NCBI GenBank assembly: GCA_019313825.1
Contig: JAFDAM010000008.1
Coordinates: forward strand, 1 to 55,545
Reading direction: 5' to 3'
Length of the DNA: 55,545 bases
DNA from: Deltaproteobacteria bacterium
GTDB taxonomy: Bacteria > Desulfobacterota > DSM-4660 > Desulfatiglandales > HGW-15
Part shown: piece by piece, positions 53,956 through 55,545 of the stretch
Layout of the letters: each line of letters begins with the position of its first letter
Numbering within the stretch: the stretch's first letter is position 1
Translations under genes and position numbers: made by a program
Notes under the pieces: model-generated
What the model saw: the letters and a program-made list of their open reading frames with translations, nothing else
Told to the model about the DNA's origin: nothing
Database searches by the model: none

Positions 53956-54231
53956 CTATCTTCTCCCAGGTCTGAGAAAACCGGCCAGGGCAAAGAAGAC
54001 CACAAGGAGACCGAAACCAAAATAGATCCAGGTGAAATGGCCTACACTTTCCGAGGCAGTTTTGAACATATACGTCCGATTCAAGACATATCCCCAGTAG
54101 AGCGTAAAAAGGTAGGTAATCATCAGGGCCAGTTTTATTCTCCCAAAAAGGAGCGCGACCGTAGTCAACATCAGGAGCATGGCCATCTGTGTCGCAGGAA
54201 TTGTTAGTTCACTTGAAGACAGGAAATCCAT
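53956..54231 (-). CDS. Small integral membrane protein
   Basis: A 91-residue protein with three predicted membrane helices: about residues 10-27 (TQMAMLLMLTTVALLFG), 30-48 (LALMITYLFTLYWGYVL) and 65-83 (IYFGFGLLVVFFALAG), ending RPGRR. I do not recognise a family. ATG 54231 has AAAGGG 6 bases upstream; a longer frame to 54468 overlaps the moaA coding region in another frame and lacks a ribosome site. It lies downstream of moaA on the same strand, about 200 bases away, and may share its transcript. Confidence 0.6.
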   Translation of the reverse strand: MDFLSSSELTIPATQMAMLLMLTTVALLFGRIKLALMITYLFTLYWGYVLNRTYMFKTASESVGHFTWIYFGFGLLVVFFALAGFLRPGRR

Positions 54232-54434
54232 CGCTATCCCTTTCAATTCGAGATTATTAGAATCGATTGATAACACGGAAGTGAATACCGGATCTGTTAT
54301 TATATCGGCATATGAGCCGGATTCTTGAGGAAAAACTTGGGCGGGCCATAAACCTGGAAAAGAGATAAAAGGGCCTTTCAGGTTGATTGTTGATTCTTCT
54401 GAGGTATGGTATGGGGATCTTCCGGTAAGGTTTA

Positions 54435-55427
54435 TTAACCACCGATGCTGGACATCTGTCGCACGCACTTTCGAGGCCCCGGCCTCAATACTCCCTGGCT
54501 ATTGTCTTTCTTTTCAATGGCCCTGTCCAACAGCTCCAGGAGGGAGTCATCTCCTTTTCCCTCTCTTAGAGGCGTCTTTATATCTATCTCATGGTCGGAA
54601 AAGAGACAGCTCCTTATATGACCTTCGGCTGTGAGGCGCAACCGATTGCAGATATCACAGAAGTGGCTACTCATCGCCCCGATCATCCCGATCTCCCCTT
54701 TACCGCCCTCGAGGACGAATCTCTGGGCAGGACCATCCAGGTTGTTGCGCCTGTGGATGGGTTTAAGATCCCCCAGGCCCTGGATAATGCCATGTATCTC
54801 TTCAACAGGGATAAAGTTGTCCAGGGTGCTGTTCTGCCCGCCGATGGGCATGACTTCGATAAAACGTATGTGATAGGGCTTCTCCAGTGTGAGGCGCGCA
54901 AAATCAGCGATCTCATCATCATTGACTCCCCTGATGGCCACCACGTTGATCTTGATGGGGCTGAAGGTCTGGCGCTCAGCCTCCTGGATCCCTTCCCATA
55001 CCTGCTCAAAACAGTCATGCCCTGTGATTTGGAAGAATCGGTCGGGTCTGAGCGAATCCAGGCTTACGTTTATGCGATGGACGCCACCGGCCTTGATGTC
55101 TGCTGCGTATTTTTTCAGCAAAACCCCGTTTGTAGTCAGGGTGACCTCATCCAATCCTTCTATCTTACCCAGTTGTTTGATGAAATCTATGCAACCCTTG
55201 CGGACCAGGGGTTCCCCTCCAGTCAATCTTACCTTGCGGATACCCCTCTTGACGGAAAGCCTTACAATGTGAATCATCTCTTCATATCTGAGGATCTCAC
55301 TGTGCGGGAGGTAGTCGATTCCCTCCTCAGGCATGCAGTATTTGCACCTTAAGTTGCAGCGGTCTGTTATGGAAAGGCGTAAATAGTTTATTTTACGGTT
55401 ATTGTTTATGTGATTCTCTTTGTTCAT
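54435..55427 (-). CDS. moaA: GTP 3',8-cyclase (molybdenum cofactor biosynthesis)
   Basis: A 330-residue radical SAM enzyme for the first step of molybdenum cofactor synthesis, rearranging GTP to 3',8-cyclo-GTP. The SAM cluster is DRCNLRCKYCMP (CxxxCxxC), VRLTGGEPLVRKG follows, and the second cluster is HFCDICNRLRLTAEGHIRSC. The C-terminal Gly-Gly (SSIGG), needed for activity, is intact. MoaA serves molybdo-enzymes such as formate dehydrogenases, in keeping with an anaerobe. ATG 55427 is the natural start. No other moa/moe gene lies in the window; those could be beyond the right edge. Confidence 0.95.
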   Translation of the reverse strand: MNKENHINNNRKINYLRLSITDRCNLRCKYCMPEEGIDYLPHSEILRYEEMIHIVRLSVKRGIRKVRLTGGEPLVRKGCIDFIKQLGKIEGLDEVTLTTNGVLLKKYAADIKAGGVHRINVSLDSLRPDRFFQITGHDCFEQVWEGIQEAERQTFSPIKINVVAIRGVNDDEIADFARLTLEKPYHIRFIEVMPIGGQNSTLDNFIPVEEIHGIIQGLGDLKPIHRRNNLDGPAQRFVLEGGKGEIGMIGAMSSHFCDICNRLRLTAEGHIRSCLFSDHEIDIKTPLREGKGDDSLLELLDRAIEKKDNSQGVLRPGPRKCVRQMSSIGG

Positions 55428-55545
55428 GTCTGTCTCTACATATCTCCCTGAATATACACTGCCTGCTTCGCTTATACTGCTGCGGGTAGAGGGTGCCGGG
55501 AGCCGGTAACTCGCCCTCTCGGATCTGTGGATCTATGAACCGGGA
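55428..55545. other. Leader region upstream of moaA, cut by the window edge
   Basis: On the minus strand GAGGG...CCCTC encloses a CCGG-CTC-CCGG hairpin (about 55491-55520). Such structure upstream of moaA raises the possibility of a molybdenum-cofactor-responsive leader, but I cannot match it to the Moco riboswitch consensus and the sequence is truncated. Confidence 0.25.

Noticed and set aside
55428-55545. A Moco riboswitch
   Set aside because: Structure present but no match to the consensus that I can verify, and the region is cut by the window edge.

Overview
The window reads as chromosomal DNA of a Gram-negative anaerobe, most likely a deltaproteobacterium (Desulfobacterota). The grounds are indirect: SurA-like chaperones, RodZ, LolB-like and YdbH/YdbL-like proteins imply an outer membrane; multi-receiver hybrid kinases, a receiver-TPR protein, a CNB-PilZ regulator, a UbiD-type decarboxylase and MoaA fit that group. 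There is no rRNA, tRNA, prophage or CRISPR array, so the taxonomy is inference.

Layout. 1-3.1 kb: methyltransferase, a type II toxin-antitoxin pair with a visible operator, and an amidase. 3.1-11.6 kb: hairpin-rich spacer, UbiD-family decarboxylase, CocE/NonD hydrolase preceded by a small ORF ending in a G11 tract, a decayed bifunctional-nuclease gene, an RRM protein, a frameshifted HemW-like radical SAM gene and manA. 11.8-18.9 kb: signalling block (CNB-PilZ protein, a small protein with a FliM-like N-terminus, a 954-residue hybrid kinase, a kinase/receiver remnant, a receiver-TPR protein, a cold-shock protein). 19.3-34.8 kb: same-strand envelope block with an AsmA/YdbH-like protein, a YdbL-like lipoprotein, a 2857-residue propeller-TPR-CHAT-TPR-CHAT protein, an SH3 protein and an M48 protease. 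35.2-40.4 kb: coaE, an EndoQ-UvrD fusion, an HD protein and an ABM protein. 40.8-54 kb: housekeeping run of a GlcD-like oxidase, mfd, two parvulin-type isomerases, RodZ-like protein, tyrS, RpoH-like sigma factor, TPR lipoprotein and LolB-like lipoprotein. 54-55.5 kb: small membrane protein and moaA.

The strongest candidates for undescribed biology are: (i) the exported CHAT giant, whose second CHAT keeps His2725/Cys2770 while the first has lost both, embedded among envelope genes; (ii) an endonuclease Q module fused to an SF1 helicase; (iii) a dispersed palindromic repeat family with CAAATATTTG cores, in at least six spacers; and (iv) a G11 tract where loss of one G would fuse a small Cys-containing ORF in frame to the CocE-type hydrolase. 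Several genes are visibly decaying by small indels or point mutations, and an intergenic low-complexity repeat has entered the coding sequence of the hybrid kinase.

All calls come from reading the sequence; no database search was run. Residue numbers follow the chosen starts.
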